Numbered from the stretch's first letter, positions 46,413 to 55,189 are shown. The stretch: 64,000 nucleotides of DNA from JANJTB01 sp032027125 (GCA_032027125.1 JAVSMQ010000001.1:1140679-1204678); one strand, 5' to 3'. The notes: generated from the sequence alone by a model not told the origin. Made by a program: numbers and translations.

Positions 46413-46691
46413 GTTCTAAAACTTGATGTTGCAAAATGCAACATCAAGTTTGGGGGCATAGTATTATTTCAGGAAGAGCTATCGAGGGAAAAATTGGTTT
46501 TGTCGGGAATGAAAATAATGGAGTTTAATTATATGCTTTCTATTTGGTTTTCGATTACCAAAGATTAGTTGACTTACTTCAATTCATTATTTTGAATTAG
46601 CAGCTACTTTATTTGAAATACATTACAAAATAATTTAATGATGTTATATTCGTTAGTATAATTAAATTATTAAAGGTATAAAAGGTATAAG
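46413..46691. other. Gap with a perfect 15-bp inverted repeat
   Basis: AAACTTGATGTTGCA (46419-46433) pairs exactly with TGCAACATCAAGTTT (46437-46451) around a 3-nt loop. It is followed by GGGGG, not by T residues, so it is not a typical terminator. The rest of the gap shows nothing I can name; it should hold the promoter of the toxin-antitoxin pair. Confidence 0.5.
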
Positions 46692-46904
46692 ATGAATTTA
46701 AGATTAGCTCCGACTTTAGAGAAACAAGTTGAAAAAGTGGCATTTCTTTATGGATTTGCTAAAGAGGAAATTGTTGAAAGAGCAGTTTATTTTTACCTGG
46801 ATTCAATGAAAGATAACATTGCTTTGAGAAATGAATTTCAGGCTTGGGATAACTTAAGCGATGAAAGTCTAACCAATTTTGAGGCTCGGCTTGAACAAGG
46901 GTGA
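46692..46904 (+). CDS. Antitoxin of MazEF-like pair, probable ribbon-helix-helix type
   Basis: The 70-residue product starts MNLRLAPTLEKQVEKVAFLY, a short beta strand and helix pattern of ribbon-helix-helix DNA-binding proteins, and ends in a polar acidic tail that would wrap the toxin. It precedes the MazF-like toxin and overlaps it, the usual order for type II antitoxins, and should repress its own promoter. The assignment rests on position and general pattern, not on a named family. Confidence 0.75.
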   Translation: MNLRLAPTLEKQVEKVAFLYGFAKEEIVERAVYFYLDSMKDNIALRNEFQAWDNLSDESLTNFEARLEQG

Positions 46905-47217
46905 TATTTATTCCATTGAATTTCCCATTCAGGGTGGCTTTGAGCAGCATGGATCCCGTCCAACAGTAATAATAGCTGATATTAGTAATGAAATCGCTGT
47001 TGTAATTCCATTTACATCAAACTTAAAATCATTAAAATTTCCGAATTCATTATTAATCACACCCTCTATAGAGAACGGTCTCCAGCAGGATTCAGTTGCA
47101 ATGATTTTCCAAATCAGAGCTATTGATAAAATTCGTATAAAGAAAAAAATTGGGCATCTTGAAAGCCATTATATTGAACGAATTGACAATTTACTTAGAA
47201 ATATGTTAAAGTTATAA
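46891..47217 (+). CDS. mazF: MazF/PemK family mRNA-interferase toxin
   Basis: The start is probably TTG 46891, with GAGG six bases upstream, giving MNKGDIYSIEFPIQG; the frame is open to another TTG at 46879. The ~108-residue product has the MazF pattern: GDIYSIEFP, then RPTVIIAD, VVIPFTSNLKSL, QDSVAMIFQIRAIDK and a C-terminal helix. It cleaves mRNA when freed from its antitoxin. It overlaps the antitoxin gene by 14 bases, which would keep the toxin level low. Confidence 0.9.
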   Translation: MNKGDIYSIEFPIQGGFEQHGSRPTVIIADISNEIAVVIPFTSNLKSLKFPNSLLITPSIENGLQQDSVAMIFQIRAIDKIRIKKKIGHLESHYIERIDNLLRNMLKL

Positions 47218-47461
47218 ATTCCTTTTATAATCCTTGAAACAACTCTACTATTAAAAACATTAGAGCAAGTTCCATTGTTTCTATTAATTGTTTCCACTTT
47301 CCTATACTTGGTTTACAGTAAAAACATACAACTTTATAGAAAAACCAAAAGTAAATATTTTTTTCCACCTGACTTAAAATAATTTTTCGATTTAATATTT
47401 AATACAAAACATTTTTGTGTGGGTTTTTATTTTATTTTCTAAAAATACAGGAGTTTATGAT

Positions 47462-48238
47462 ATGAGTGAATACACTAATCAACACGGCACTTTCTGCTGG
47501 TTAGATCTGGCTACTAATGATACTGCAGGAGCCAAAAAGTTTTACAGCGAAATTTTCGGCTGGGAAATTATGGATATTCCCGTTGGCGAAAATATGGTTT
47601 ATACTATGCTTAATCTTAACGGCAAGCCCGTTGCAGCATTGAATGAAATGCAGCCTGACCAGAAAGCAATGAATGCTCCGCCATACTGGCTGAGTTATAT
47701 TGCTGTTGATAATGCGGAAGAAATCATGGCAAAAGCTGCAGAAAATGGCGGCACTATTGTAATGCCCGCAATGGAAGTGATGGAAGAAGGCATTATGGGT
47801 ATAATTCAAGACCCTGAAGGAGCTTATCTCGGTTTGTGGCAGACGAAGAATATGCCTGGGTACGCATTTAAAGATGAGCCCGGCTCTGCTTGCTGGTTCG
47901 AGCACGGCAGCCACGACGGAAAAAAATCAATTCCGTTTTATGAAATAACTTTCGGCTGGACTTCTGCATCAAATCCGATGGGTGATATGGTTTATACTAT
48001 TTTCAATCTTGGTGAGACTGCAGTAGGCGGTTTATACGATATGACCCCTGACATGGCAAATATCCCGAGTCATTGGCTGCCTTATTTCGGTACGGCAAAT
48101 ATTGATATGACACTCGAGAAAATTGCAGGATTAAAAGGCAATATTATGATGCCGAAAATGTTTGTCGAGGGAGTTGGTCATTTTGCTGTTGTTCAGGACC
48201 CACAGGGCGGAGTATTCGGATTATTACAGAGTGTCTGA
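47462..48238 (+). CDS. Two-domain VOC (glyoxalase/bleomycin-resistance) family protein
   Basis: I use ATG 47462, which has AGGAG eight bases upstream. The 258-residue product has two VOC modules, about 5-118 and 133-258, each starting with F-W--L----- and a KKFYSEIFGW or KSIPFYEITFGW motif. The first carries the pattern GTFCWLDLATNDTAGAKKFY. Such proteins bind small ligands or metal; function of this subgroup is unknown. It stands alone, with a terminator downstream. Confidence 0.88.
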   Translation: MSEYTNQHGTFCWLDLATNDTAGAKKFYSEIFGWEIMDIPVGENMVYTMLNLNGKPVAALNEMQPDQKAMNAPPYWLSYIAVDNAEEIMAKAAENGGTIVMPAMEVMEEGIMGIIQDPEGAYLGLWQTKNMPGYAFKDEPGSACWFEHGSHDGKKSIPFYEITFGWTSASNPMGDMVYTIFNLGETAVGGLYDMTPDMANIPSHWLPYFGTANIDMTLEKIAGLKGNIMMPKMFVEGVGHFAVVQDPQGGVFGLLQSV

Positions 48239-48262
48239 TAATTGACAATTGAAAATTATTTT

Positions 48263-48300
48263 TGGGCTGTTAATTGAAATATTGACAGCCCATTTTATTT
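48263..48300 (+). terminator. Terminator after the VOC gene
   Basis: A perfect 8-bp stem (TGGGCTGT 48263-48270 with ACAGCCCA 48285-48292) with a 14-nt AT-rich loop is followed by TTTTATTT. It lies 24 bases after the stop. Confidence 0.8.
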
Positions 48301-48409
48301 ATACCGATGTGAATTTATTTTTCAAATGAAATATTTATAAATTAGACCCGTTGCTGAAAAAGGAAATTATGATTAATTAAATTTTAATTTGATAGAGGGA
48401 TGAATTCTT

Positions 48410-49858
48410 ATGAAAACTTTATTCGCGTTCGTTTGCAGCATAATATTTATTTCAACTAATTTCTTTTGTATAAACCCACCGGTTCTTTATGGACAGGAAT
48501 ATGAGAAAACACTGGTCAGCAAAGATGTTGCCATAGAATTGGATGCTGTCCAGACAAAAAAGGGAACTTTTATTGCATCGGTCATGTACACCGATAAATC
48601 TGAAGATTTAAGAGATTGTCAGGTTAAGTTTTACAGAAGTTCAAACAACGGCAAATCCTGGGATTCAGTCTATTCAGTTCTCGCAGAAGATATTTATTTA
48701 AGAAATGCCGACCCTTTTATGAGTATTGACAGCGAGGGCAATATTTATGTAATAATTATGCGGCTCCCACAGGGTTTTATATCACATTTATGGGTTTATA
48801 AGTCAACTGATGACGGCTTAAGCTGGGAAGTTGCAGGAAAGCCGGTTACCGGTACAAGTTTTGCCGATTATGCACATGTTTTGGGTGGAAATCCAGGAGA
48901 AGTATTTGCAGCATACACCGAATATAATCCATCTCCAAGTATAATTTACTTTACTAATTCCACAGATTATGCCCAAACATGGACAACACCTAAAATATTA
49001 ATGAAATTTTCCGGTAATTTTGCCGCAGTAGGGTCAGACATCAGATGGTTAAAAGGAAATAAAATCGGAATTGCATTCGGAGACTATAATCATCAAAGTA
49101 CTTATTTCACTTACTCAAATGATTTTGGCAAAACCTGGGAAAAATTGGTTGATTTGCCTACAATAACCTATACTGTGAATAAAGTAATTGCCAACAAGGA
49201 TTTCGAGCACCTCGGAGTCATTTCCCATAATCCTCATAAACAAAATTCACAGATATTTTTTAGCTACACAGATGATGTTAACAGTACCTGGACTACAAAA
49301 ATAATTGAAAATTCTGCTGCTTACTGCGAGGGAATCATTGATAACAACGGTAATTATCATATCGTTTATAATGACTTCGACAATGGCCAGTCGCACCTTA
49401 CCTATACTTATTCAACTGATAAAGGTAAAACATTTTACAATACCCAGAGACTTTTCAGCAGTTCGTATAACGGCTCATCAAATGTGGGCGAGTATCAGTC
49501 ATTAATACTTGGCAGTGACAACAAAATTTATTTGACTTATGTTGACTGGAGCGACAAATCAAGTGTAAGTCAGATTGTATTTCCGCCAATGTTAATAAAT
49601 TCCGCACCTGATAAAGAAAATGATAATGCTCCCATGATTTTCCCAAATCCTGCTGATGATTATATCAGGATTAAAAATATAAATGACGGCGAAAACTGCA
49701 ATGTTGAAATCTATAGTGTTGACGGGAAATTAGTACTTCAGAGTAATTTCGTCAATTCAGATAATTCTATAAATTTAGAAAAATTCATACCGGGTGCATA
49801 TCTGATACAGATTAAATTAAATAATCAGACGTTCATCGAGAAATTTATAAAGAAATAA
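48410..49858 (+). CDS. T9SS protein with sialidase-like Asp-box propeller
   Basis: The 482-residue product has a signal peptide (about 1-29, ending LYGQ). At least five Asp-box-type motifs follow (SNNGKSWDS, STDDGLSWEV, STDYAQTWTT, SNDFGKTWEK, STDKGKTFYN), which mark a BNR/sialidase-like propeller of about 350 residues. A T9SS type A sorting domain (FPNPADDYIRIKN to IPGAYLIQIKL) is at the C-terminus. It is likely secreted and surface-anchored. Catalytic sialidase residues (Arg triad, Asp, Glu/Tyr pair) are not obvious, so enzyme activity is not claimed. Confidence 0.88.
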   Translation: MKTLFAFVCSIIFISTNFFCINPPVLYGQEYEKTLVSKDVAIELDAVQTKKGTFIASVMYTDKSEDLRDCQVKFYRSSNNGKSWDSVYSVLAEDIYLRNADPFMSIDSEGNIYVIIMRLPQGFISHLWVYKSTDDGLSWEVAGKPVTGTSFADYAHVLGGNPGEVFAAYTEYNPSPSIIYFTNSTDYAQTWTTPKILMKFSGNFAAVGSDIRWLKGNKIGIAFGDYNHQSTYFTYSNDFGKTWEKLVDLPTITYTVNKVIANKDFEHLGVISHNPHKQNSQIFFSYTDDVNSTWTTKIIENSAAYCEGIIDNNGNYHIVYNDFDNGQSHLTYTYSTDKGKTFYNTQRLFSSSYNGSSNVGEYQSLILGSDNKIYLTYVDWSDKSSVSQIVFPPMLINSAPDKENDNAPMIFPNPADDYIRIKNINDGENCNVEIYSVDGKLVLQSNFVNSDNSINLEKFIPGAYLIQIKLNNQTFIEKFIKK

Positions 49859-49914
49859 TATCTGTGTCATCAGAGCTTGCTTCAAAGTAATTCCCGGACG
49901 TTCCGATAATGGGA

Positions 49915-49934
49915 CATTGGGGCAAGCCCCAATG
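49915..49934. terminator. Hairpin between two convergent genes
   Basis: A perfect 9-bp stem (CATTGGGGC with GCCCCAATG) with a 2-nt spacer lies between the stops of the T9SS gene and the CCA/poly(A) polymerase gene. There is no T-run on either side, so terminator activity is uncertain. Confidence 0.4.
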
Positions 49935-49951
49935 CATCCCCGTTCAAAATA

Positions 49952-51622
49952 TTATTTGCCGTATTTTTTCTCAAATTCTTCGTACTTGCTCATTGTTGAC
50001 TTATCCTTGAGTAATATGCCGAATAATGAATCAACCTCCTTGGGAGGTGCTTCAACAATTTCAACAGATTCTGTTTCACGCAGGGGAGTTCTTAATTTCT
50101 TCTTTCTGCCTCTTTTCTTAGGAATTGGAGGCGGAACAAGTTCTATGAGCCAGTCTTTTTTATTCTCAAGAAAATATGCTTTAGCAGGTTCATACTCATT
50201 AGGAATTATACCGTCAAGAATTGCTTCTTCAATTTTTGTTTTAATCAGACCGACTAATTTTGAAGGCTCGATACCGCAAAGTTCCATAATTTCTTCGCCA
50301 CGTACTGGAGACTGAAATTCGCGGAGTTTGTCTTTTTCCTGCACCTGCATAACTTTTCGGAAAACTTTCTCATAATTCTGTTTGTAGCGGTCAGACAAAT
50401 CAGGATTTTTTGTAGTTATATCGGCACGAACTAAAGTAAAGAGGTCATCAAGATATTCGCCTGCATGATAAGCAAGTCTTCTGACTGCCGAATCAGTTAC
50501 TCCTTCATTGACCAGAACCATCGGTCTTTGATGTAACCGGATAAGTTTTTCGACATATTCAAGATAATCAAGAGGGAATTTCATTCTTCTGAAAATTTTG
50601 TTCATCCATCTGGCACCGATTTCTTCGTGACCGTGGAAAGACCAGCCTATACCCTCGGTGAATTTTTTTGTGCGGGGTTTTGCAATATCATGAACCAAAG
50701 CAGTAAATCTAAGCCAGCGGTGATTAGTAACCAGACTGATATTATCAACAACTTTCAGAGAATGATGAAAAACATCTTTATGTCCGAATGATTTATCGCC
50801 TTCCTGCTTGATTTCTACTCCAGCCAATTGCTGTAATTCGGGGAAAATAGTTCTAAGCAGTCCTGTATCGTAAAGCAAAGATAAACCAATCGAAGGCTTT
50901 GGACTGTCAAGGATTCTAAGAAATTCTTCGCTGACTCTTTCCTGAGAAATTATTTTTATCCTGTCTGCCATTTTCTCCATCTGAAAATAACATTGAGGCG
51001 CGAGGTCGAAATCAAGTTGTGAAGAAAATCTTGCAGCTCTCATCATTCTGAGCGGGTCTTCGCTGAATGTCACACCCGGGTCAAGAGGTGTACGTAGAAT
51101 TTTTGCTTCAATATCTTCTTTGCCGCCAAAGAGGTCAGTCAATTCACCGAATGTGATTTTATTTAGTGAAACAGCCATTGAATTTATAGTGAAGTCTCGC
51201 CTTCTGAGGTCATCGGTTAAAGTGCCTTCAGTAACTATGGGATTTCTTGAATTAGGCAGATAGACTTCCTTTCTTGTACCTACAAATTCAACATGATGCT
51301 GTCCGATTGGTACCATAGCAGTTCTGAATCTCTCATAAACGACAGCTTTAGACTTGAAATGGTCGGCTACTATCCGGGCGAATTTCAATGAATCACCTAC
51401 AACTGTGCAGTCAATATCTTTTCGGGGATGCCCAAGGAAATAATCCCTTACATATCCGCCGACAATATATAACTCAACACCGTTAACATCAGCAAGTTCA
51501 CCTAACTTTATTAACAGCGGCTCACTAATTTTCACTCTTTCGGGTGCTTCTGTAAATTGAGTAAAAACCTCAACTACTTTGTTCATCCGTTTTCTCTTTG
51601 GTTGTTCTTGACTAATCTTCAC
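49952..51622 (-). CDS. cca: CCA-adding enzyme / poly(A) polymerase family with HD domain
   Basis: The 556-residue product starts with a nucleotidyltransferase head: VGGYVRDYFLG near 56-66 and the DID motif in RKDIDCTVVGDS. RNA-binding and HD domains follow, the latter with FTALVHDIAKPRTKKF near 310. The C-terminal ~70 residues have a Lys/Arg-rich linker (KKRGRKKKLRTP) and a short acidic helix. It adds CCA to tRNA 3' ends or tails RNA; family members cannot be told apart by eye. The start is GTG 51622, overlapping the transketolase stop by four bases, or ATG 51586. Confidence 0.9.
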   Translation of the reverse strand: MKISQEQPKRKRMNKVVEVFTQFTEAPERVKISEPLLIKLGELADVNGVELYIVGGYVRDYFLGHPRKDIDCTVVGDSLKFARIVADHFKSKAVVYERFRTAMVPIGQHHVEFVGTRKEVYLPNSRNPIVTEGTLTDDLRRRDFTINSMAVSLNKITFGELTDLFGGKEDIEAKILRTPLDPGVTFSEDPLRMMRAARFSSQLDFDLAPQCYFQMEKMADRIKIISQERVSEEFLRILDSPKPSIGLSLLYDTGLLRTIFPELQQLAGVEIKQEGDKSFGHKDVFHHSLKVVDNISLVTNHRWLRFTALVHDIAKPRTKKFTEGIGWSFHGHEEIGARWMNKIFRRMKFPLDYLEYVEKLIRLHQRPMVLVNEGVTDSAVRRLAYHAGEYLDDLFTLVRADITTKNPDLSDRYKQNYEKVFRKVMQVQEKDKLREFQSPVRGEEIMELCGIEPSKLVGLIKTKIEEAILDGIIPNEYEPAKAYFLENKKDWLIELVPPPIPKKRGRKKKLRTPLRETESVEIVEAPPKEVDSLFGILLKDKSTMSKYEEFEKKYGK

Positions 51623-52641
51623 GCTATTGCTTCTACTATTGGAACATCTTTCACATTTCTATAACCTATAAATCCATTTTTCTTTCTTTCGATTGATTTT
51701 AAAGCGGAGACAACAATTTCTTTGCTTGTCAAACCGTATTTAATCATCAATTCTTCAGGCTCACCGCTTCCTCCGAAAGTATCTCTCATACCTACAAACT
51801 CAATCGGGCAGGGATAATTTTTAGCAGTAACTTCGGCTACTGCACCGCCAAGACCACCGTGTACCTGATGCTCTTCAGCAGTAACAACAGCACCGCACTG
51901 CATTGCAGCATCAGTAATCGTTACTATATCCATCGGTTTAATTGTATGACAATTTATTACGCGGGCTTCAATTCCATATTTTTCTGAAAGTTCTTCAGCA
52001 GCTACAAGTGACTGCCAAACCAGATGACCGCAGGCAATAAGGGCAACATCATTTCCCTGTCTCAATACATTGGCTTTACCCAACTCAAAAGGTGAGTCTT
52101 CTGTTGTAAACATCGGAACAGATGGTCTGCCGAATCGGATAAAGGCAGGTCCGATCATTTCAATTACAGCTTTTGTTGCTTTACGGGTTTCTTCGTAATC
52201 TGCCGGTACGACAATGGTCATATTTGGCAGCGCTCTCAGAAAGGCTAATTCTTCGAGTGACTGGTGTGTTGCTCCATCAGGTCCTACTGTAACGCCGGAA
52301 TGTCCTCCGCCGATTTTTACATTAGCTTCATTATAAGCAACTGATACACGTATCATGTCAGCATTACGAAAAGCAGAGAATGCGCTGTAACTTGAGAAAA
52401 CCGCTATTTTACCGGATAATGCCAAGCCGGCAGCTATTGTTGTTGCATTTTGCTCAGCTACTCCGACGGAAACAAATCTCTGCGGAAATTTATCTCTGAA
52501 ATATGATGTCAGAACTGAGCCGGAAACATCAGCACCTATTACAACAAGATTTTCATGTTCCTCGCCCATTTCTGCGAGAGCTAAGCCAAATCCTTCTCTT
52601 GTTGACTTTGAGCCGTATTTTTCGTATTTTTCAATATTCAT
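51619..52641 (-). CDS. tkt: Transketolase, C-terminal subunit
   Basis: The 340-residue product carries the pyrimidine-binding and C-terminal domains of transketolase (starting around TREGFGLALAEMGEEHENLV, with EQNATTIAAGLALSGKIAVF, GVTVGPDGATHQSLEELAF and GLGGAVAEV). It pairs with the N-terminal subunit encoded at 53333 to form the thiamin diphosphate enzyme of the non-oxidative pentose phosphate pathway. Split transketolase genes are known in many bacteria and archaea, normally adjacent; here a lipoprotein gene lies between them. It overlaps the next gene by four bases. Confidence 0.93.
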   Translation of the reverse strand: MNIEKYEKYGSKSTREGFGLALAEMGEEHENLVVIGADVSGSVLTSYFRDKFPQRFVSVGVAEQNATTIAAGLALSGKIAVFSSYSAFSAFRNADMIRVSVAYNEANVKIGGGHSGVTVGPDGATHQSLEELAFLRALPNMTIVVPADYEETRKATKAVIEMIGPAFIRFGRPSVPMFTTEDSPFELGKANVLRQGNDVALIACGHLVWQSLVAAEELSEKYGIEARVINCHTIKPMDIVTITDAAMQCGAVVTAEEHQVHGGLGGAVAEVTAKNYPCPIEFVGMRDTFGGSGEPEELMIKYGLTSKEIVVSALKSIERKKNGFIGYRNVKDVPIVEAIA

Positions 52642-52649
52642 AATAAATT

Positions 52650-53336
52650 CTAATTTTTGCCGGTTTTTATCAAAGATTTAATATTTATTTTGTTTAGATA
52701 TTCTTTAAGTAATTTATCATCACGGTTAAATCCGTTGAGTCTGACTTTAACAATGAATCTTTTATCTGCTATAACTTCTATATGACCATATACTTTTTGT
52801 TCAAGCCAGTAGAAATAACCTTTCGCTCCGGGAAGCTCCACCGGATATGCAGGTGCATCCAAATCAGTAGGAGCCATTTCATACATTTGAGCGTTTGTCA
52901 CAGGATTTCCTCTGCCGTAATCAAATATATCGAATAATAATGTACGGTTTTTTCCCTTGAATTGTCTGCGGACATAGACAGTGACAGCGCTATCATTTTC
53001 AATCATTTTACCTGTCATCGGAGGTAATTGTTCAAATCCGTCAAACTGCTCAGGAATGAATCCCAACAGAACTTCTTTTGTAAGATTTTTTTGTTTGCTG
53101 ACAGCAACAACAGCAGACTTTTTCTTTTCTTTTATTTCCAGATTTTTAAGATATTCATCTTCTTTGGCTTCTCTGACAGAATCAATATTATTACTGTCAT
53201 GATTGCTTTTGACTACTGTATCGGCGTTTTTTTCACTTTTAACCGGTTCAATTTTATCCTGAGTACATGAAACAGTAAACAAGCCGGTTGAAATAAAAAA
53301 TAGAAACAAAACCAGGTAATAATTGCCTGTCATCAA
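52650..53336 (-). CDS. Lipoprotein inserted between transketolase subunits
   Basis: The 228-residue product has a hydrophobic signal with a lipobox (FTVSC, Cys24), then a Lys/Asp/Ser-rich linker (about 25-75) and a globular domain (about 85-225) that starts with FIPEQFDGFEQLPPMTG and contains the strands TVYVRRQFKG, LLFDIFDYGRG and GYFYWLEQKVYGHIEV. I do not recognise a named family. Its start overlaps the N-terminal transketolase stop by four bases and it ends eight bases before the C-terminal subunit, so it is translated with them. Confidence 0.75.
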   Translation of the reverse strand: MMTGNYYLVLFLFFISTGLFTVSCTQDKIEPVKSEKNADTVVKSNHDSNNIDSVREAKEDEYLKNLEIKEKKKSAVVAVSKQKNLTKEVLLGFIPEQFDGFEQLPPMTGKMIENDSAVTVYVRRQFKGKNRTLLFDIFDYGRGNPVTNAQMYEMAPTDLDAPAYPVELPGAKGYFYWLEQKVYGHIEVIADKRFIVKVRLNGFNRDDKLLKEYLNKINIKSLIKTGKN

Positions 53337-54211
53337 CTCAGTTCCTCTAACGCTTGTATTGCTTGTAATTCATTTGGCGGATTACCATGCCATTTATAAT
53401 TATCTTCCATAAACGAAACACCCTTACCCATTATTGTTTTTGCAATAATACAGGTAGGTTTTCCAATTTTATTCGACTGATTAAGTCTGAACATTTCAAA
53501 TGCAGAAATAATCTGCAAGTAATCATTGCCGTCAATTTCGATTACATCAAAATTAAACGATTTGAATTTGTCATTAATCGGATAAATGTTCATTATATCC
53601 TTCACCCTGCCGTCAATCTGACAATCGTTATTGTCAACAATCCAGCAGAAATTCTCCAAGCCGTAATTACCTGCAGCCATTGCGGCTTCCCAGCAAATAC
53701 CTTCCTGAAGTTCACCATCACCGGTTATACAGAAAACCTGTCTTGAATTTTTATCAACAATAAAATCACTTATTGCCATACCTACTGCTATTGACACACC
53801 CTGCCCTAAAGAGCCGGAGGTAGTTTCGATACCGGGAAGATGAACATCCAGACCGGGATGTCCCTGAAGTCTTGTGCCGAATTTACGCAGAGTTGAAAGT
53901 TCTGCAGCAGGAAAATAACCTGCCCGTGCAAGTATTGAATAAAGTACGGGAGCCATGTGACCGGCACTCATTACAAATCTGTCGCGGTCAGCCATTGCAG
54001 GATTTTCAGGGTTATATTTCATATATCCGCCAAAAAACAGGACAGTCATCAAATCTGTGATGTCCAAGGGTCCTCCGCTGTGACCGGATTTAGCAAGCAG
54101 GAGACTTTTTATTATATCATGTCGTATTTCAAATGCTATTTCAGAAAACTCGCCGGGCTGCCGCCTTTTATTATCGAATGTTCTTTCGAAAAATTCTACC
54201 TTCAATTCCAT
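53333..54211 (-). CDS. tkt: Transketolase, N-terminal subunit
   Basis: The 292-residue product has the thiamin diphosphate-binding half of transketolase: AKSGHSGGPLDITDLMTVLF near 40-59, DRDRFVMSAGHMAPVLYS-type segment near 80-95, and GDGELQEGICWEAAMAAGNY with VDNNDCQIDG, which hold the metal and cofactor ligands. It forms a heteromeric enzyme with the product of the gene at 51619. It is the first gene of a four-gene unit with the lipoprotein, the C-terminal subunit and the cca gene. Confidence 0.94.
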   Translation of the reverse strand: MELKVEFFERTFDNKRRQPGEFSEIAFEIRHDIIKSLLLAKSGHSGGPLDITDLMTVLFFGGYMKYNPENPAMADRDRFVMSAGHMAPVLYSILARAGYFPAAELSTLRKFGTRLQGHPGLDVHLPGIETTSGSLGQGVSIAVGMAISDFIVDKNSRQVFCITGDGELQEGICWEAAMAAGNYGLENFCWIVDNNDCQIDGRVKDIMNIYPINDKFKSFNFDVIEIDGNDYLQIISAFEMFRLNQSNKIGKPTCIIAKTIMGKGVSFMEDNYKWHGNPPNELQAIQALEELS

Positions 54212-54314
54212 AAGTCTTTTAAGAAGTTATCAGATTACAAAACATCAAAAATACAACATTTATTATTAATTACATTATTTTGATTAAATTCTTTTTTCTA
54301 ATGTGTAATAAATT

Positions 54315-54521
54315 TCATTTCTTCCCCTTCTTCACTTTCTCTTTTGTAAATAAATTGGCGGTGTATTTTTCGTATAGTTCAAACAGAATTTCCATTCTGC
54401 CTGCTTCCTGTCCAATTACCCCGAATTCGGGGTAATTAAAATCGGGGTTATTGATATTCTCCCAAACACCCAAATATTCCAACGTGTTTTTATTAGTCTT
54501 CTCCTTCAACTCCCCATTCAT
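54315..54521 (-). pseudogene. Scar gene: KilA-N fragment fused to a repeated tail
   Basis: The 68-codon frame starts MNGELKEKTNKNTLEYLGVW and runs to NYPEFGVIGQEAG, matching the start of the KilA-N gene at 57041. It then switches directly to MEILFELYEKYTANLFTKEK and ends VKKGKK, a tail whose DNA recurs at 56290-56340 and 58353-58386. The domain is far too short to be a working KilA-N protein. It is best read as a deletion or recombination scar between two border repeats of the island. Confidence 0.7.
54321..54371 (-). repeat. Island border repeat, tail copy 1
   Basis: The 51-bp sequence (plus strand starts CTTCCCCTTCTTCACTTTCT, ends GGTGTATTTTTC) is nearly identical to 56290-56340 and partly to 58353-58386. 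A shorter version lies at 55193-55214. On the minus strand it codes for KYTANLFTKEKVKKG-type C-termini. Confidence 0.88.
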
Positions 54522-54575
54522 TTCCTTTCTTGCCGTCCTACTATGTCCGCCAACACATTTATCTACATTATCTTA
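54398..54575. repeat. Island head repeat, copy 1, with 24-bp perfect palindrome
   Basis: It is related along about 170 bp to 56933-57105 and shares three blocks: the palindrome AATTACCCCGAA/TTCGGGGTAATT at 54414-54437, the translation start region, and an upstream CCTACTATGTCCGCCAAC block. It covers the start of the scar gene and the DNA upstream. Confidence 0.8.
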
Positions 54576-54671
54576 TTAAATGCTTTACAAAATTAGGGAA
54601 TTAACTCTCGATGACCCCAAAAAATATGAATATAAAACTACTTATCTATTATTTGACATTTAAATAGCAAG

Positions 54672-55187
54672 TCAATTTATGTTCAGACCGCATTCTTCTA
54701 TTTCTCGTTTTAAATTATCACTCCAAAAAATAAATTTCTCATAGAATAGAACACAGTCTTTTAGTGTCTGTAACCCGTTTAATTGCTTTAGAATGTTATG
54801 TTCCAAATCAATTTTAAATTCATCAATAAAGTTACTCAAATTTGTCTTGTCAGTGATTAAATAACCAAGCCATCCACCCTGGTCTTTCTTTTTTTGCTGT
54901 CTTTCATCTGACAAGTAAGCGTCTTCCCGAAGATATGTAGCAACGTCATAAATGGATGCTTTCTTTTTCTCTTTGTCTGCGAGTTTTTCTTTTAATGCTA
55001 CGCCAATGTTTAAGCAAAAACTAAGTTCATCTTTACTGTTCCATTGTGAGTTTTGAAGATTTATTACAACAAAAAATTCTCCCATACTTTTCCACCAAGT
55101 CTGTCCAGAAGTCCTGTACCCGTGATTTTTTAATGTTGGTTTTAGGTATGAGCTAATAAACTCTTTTTGCATGTCTTTTGCTGTCAT
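54672..55187 (-). CDS. DUF4304 domain protein
   Basis: The 171-residue product starts MTAKDMQKEFISSYLKPTLK, then GYRTSGQTWWKSMGEFFVVI and NLQNSQWNSKDELSFCLNIG. This matches the DUF4304 pattern (a helix ending in L...GF, aromatic strand, xINxQxS, then FxLNxG). The function of the family is unknown; members are frequent in accessory regions. It starts two bases after the RhuM stop, so the two are co-transcribed. Confidence 0.85.
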   Translation of the reverse strand: MTAKDMQKEFISSYLKPTLKNHGYRTSGQTWWKSMGEFFVVINLQNSQWNSKDELSFCLNIGVALKEKLADKEKKKASIYDVATYLREDAYLSDERQQKKKDQGGWLGYLITDKTNLSNFIDEFKIDLEHNILKQLNGLQTLKDCVLFYEKFIFWSDNLKREIEECGLNIN

Positions 55188-55189
55188 TT

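Noticed and set aside
46419..46451. Inverted repeat considered as a rho-independent terminator
   Set aside because: The stem is followed by GGGGG instead of T residues on the plus strand, and no minus-strand gene ends there.
47501..47914. 137-codon open frame on the minus strand inside the VOC gene
   Set aside because: The plus-strand VOC gene has two complete domains and a good ribosome binding site; the minus frame has no recognisable content.
53387..53746. 119-codon plus-strand frame opposite the transketolase N-terminal subunit
   Set aside because: It is antisense to a gene with clear thiamin-diphosphate motifs; no independent support.
54414..54437. Palindrome considered as a terminator
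   Set aside because: It lies inside a coding frame, is followed by no T-run and has no loop; its exact copy lies inside another gene.
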